From Rhizobium sp. Q54 (GTDB lineage: Bacteria > Pseudomonadota > Alphaproteobacteria > Rhizobiales > Beijerinckiaceae), in NCBI GenBank assembly GCA_945903655.1, contig CAMDOY010000205.1:1-6763 (forward strand): DNA of 6,763 nt. Reading direction: 5' to 3'. Position numbers and translations under genes: made by a program. Below, one piece after another: positions 5,892 through 6,763 of this stretch. Below the pieces are notes generated by a model. The model did no database searches, had not been told where the DNA came from, and saw nothing but the letters and a program-made list of their open reading frames with translations. The first letter of the stretch is position 1; the number at the start of each line of letters is the position of its first letter.

Positions 5892-6034
5892 GAACGCCCC
5901 CGCAACAACGGGAACAGGCTTAAGCCAAGCGGTTTGAACTTGATCTTAACAGTGATGGCAGGATTTTCGGGGCGGCGCGTTTTTTGATTTTCATGGTTAA
6001 GCATTGGTGAAGGTCTTGAAGGGAGACTGAGCGC
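5892..6034. promoter_or_regulatory. Divergent control region of the L,D-transpeptidase gene and mepA
   Basis: These 143 bases separate two genes that start in opposite directions, and they are visibly richer in A/T than the surroundings. They hold a perfect 10-base palindrome, GGCTTAAGCC (5917-5926). TGAAC-N6-TTAAC (5935-5950) is one mismatch from the CtrA-type TTAAC-N6-TTAAC arrangement. The half-site TTAACCAT is on the minus strand at 5993-6000. A weak sigma-70-like pair toward mepA is TTGATC (5940-5945) and GATTTT (5962-5967), with 16 bases between. A T6 run lies at 5980-5985. Binding by any regulator is inferred. Confidence 0.5.
6019..6025 (+). promoter_or_regulatory. Ribosome binding site of mepA
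   Basis: AAGGGAG ends nine bases before the ATG at 6035. It supports that ATG, which begins a well-formed signal peptide, as the start. Confidence 0.7.
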
Positions 6035-6763
6035 ATGACTGCATCACGCCTCGCCATAGCCTTCGCCGCGCTCCTCATCAGCGCGCCCCTGCAGGCGCAG
6101 GACAAGGGCTCGCTGGAGCCCCGTACCCTGCCGCCGCTGGCGAAGCCTGATGATCCCGCGACCCCGGCCAAAGACCTCTTCGGCCGCAAGACGACGCCCT
6201 CGCAACAGAAGCCTGGTGTGGTCGGCTTCTACGCCAAGGGCTGCCTTGCGGGCGCCGACATGCTGCCCATCGATGGCGAGGCCTGGCAGGTCATGCGCCT
6301 GTCGCGCAACCGCAACTGGGGCCATCCGGCGCTCACGAGCTTTCTCAAGCGCACCGCCAGCGAGCTTCGCGCGGCGCAGATCTGGCCGGGCTTTCTGGTG
6401 GGCGACATGTCCCAGCCGCGCGGCGGACCCATGCTCACCGGCCACGCCTCCCACCAGATCGGCCTCGACGCCGATGTCTGGCAGACCCCCATGCCCGACC
6501 GCCAACTGACCCGCGCCGAGCGCGAGGAGATGTCCGCCACCCAGATGGTGCGGCCCGACCGGCTCGACATTGACCCCGCGCGCTGGACGCCCGCCCATAT
6601 GGCGATGCTGAAGGCTGTGGCGGAAAAGCCGGAGGTGCAGCGCATTTTCGTCAATGCGGCGATCAAGAAGGCCATCTGCCGGGATGCGCGGGGCGATCGC
6701 TCCTGGCTGTCAAAGATGCGCCCCATGTATGGGCACGACTACCACTTCCACATCCGCCTCTCC
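6035..6763 (+). CDS. mepA: Penicillin-insensitive murein endopeptidase MepA (3' end missing)
   Basis: MepA is a periplasmic zinc LAS-family endopeptidase that cleaves D-Ala-mDAP (4-3) and mDAP-mDAP (3-3) crosslinks in peptidoglycan. The frame is open for 243 codons and runs off the window, so the C-terminus is not seen. A signal peptide occupies about 1-21 (hydrophobic core 6-19, cleavage after LQA). A Pro-rich linker precedes the catalytic domain, which starts near residue 45. RGGPM (129-133) leads into GHASHQIGLDADVW, with zinc ligands His140 and Asp147. GHDYHFHIRLS at 233-243 supplies His234, His237 and His239. The His140-Asp147 spacing and the 234/237/239 trio match E. coli His113-Asp120 and His206/209/211, so the active site is complete within the window. 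Cys70 and Cys215 could form a disulfide. The missing tail usually carries further cysteines. The gene is divergent from the L,D-transpeptidase gene. Confidence 0.95.
   Translation, partial: MTASRLAIAFAALLISAPLQAQDKGSLEPRTLPPLAKPDDPATPAKDLFGRKTTPSQQKPGVVGFYAKGCLAGADMLPIDGEAWQVMRLSRNRNWGHPALTSFLKRTASELRAAQIWPGFLVGDMSQPRGGPMLTGHASHQIGLDADVWQTPMPDRQLTRAEREEMSATQMVRPDRLDIDPARWTPAHMAMLKAVAEKPEVQRIFVNAAIKKAICRDARGDRSWLSKMRPMYGHDYHFHIRLS

Noticed and set aside
5970..5985. T6 run after a GC-rich stretch as an intrinsic terminator
   Set aside because: The GC-rich stretch has no complementary arm to form a stem, and no rightward gene ends there.
6044..6598. Minus-strand open frame opposite mepA
   Set aside because: It is antisense to the MepA zinc-binding region and has no family resemblance.

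Overview
The window is GC-rich, tightly packed and purely bacterial. The protein motifs, the strong G/C preference at third codon positions and possible CtrA-type sites near the right end suggest an alphaproteobacterium, perhaps a sphingomonad. That placement is a judgement from sequence style, not a database result.

Left and centre (1-4277): a biotin locus. bioB and bioA run leftward as one overlapping pair, and bioF and bioD run rightward as another. The two pairs start back to back across a 100-base gap (2361-2460). Together they encode all four late steps from a pimeloyl thioester to biotin: BioF makes KAPA, BioA makes DAPA, BioD makes dethiobiotin and BioB inserts sulfur. Steps 1 and 3 are on one arm, steps 2 and 4 on the other, so a shared control region would set the whole pathway. 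No gene for making the pimeloyl chain is visible. A Shine-Dalgarno plus ATG at the extreme left edge (minus strand) suggests one more gene after bioA, almost entirely outside the window.

Middle (4278-5361): after a 226-base gap with no convincing gene comes purU, formyltetrahydrofolate deformylase, a one-carbon and purine metabolism enzyme with an N-terminal ACT domain.

Right (5358-6763): two peptidoglycan genes start back to back. A short exported L,D-transpeptidase (YkuD domain) runs leftward and meets purU tail to tail, with both stop codons inside one TTAA. MepA, a zinc murein endopeptidase, runs rightward and is cut by the window end after 243 codons. Their shared 143-base upstream region carries a 10-base palindrome and two CtrA-like motifs. 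The first enzyme can form 3-3 crosslinks and the second can cleave them, so the pair may be controlled together.

I see no RNA genes, mobile elements, CRISPR arrays or phage genes. The coding content is ordinary core metabolism and cell-wall maintenance. The parts most worth a second look are regulatory: the bio divergent promoter without a recognisable BirA or BioR operator, and the ldt-mepA region.
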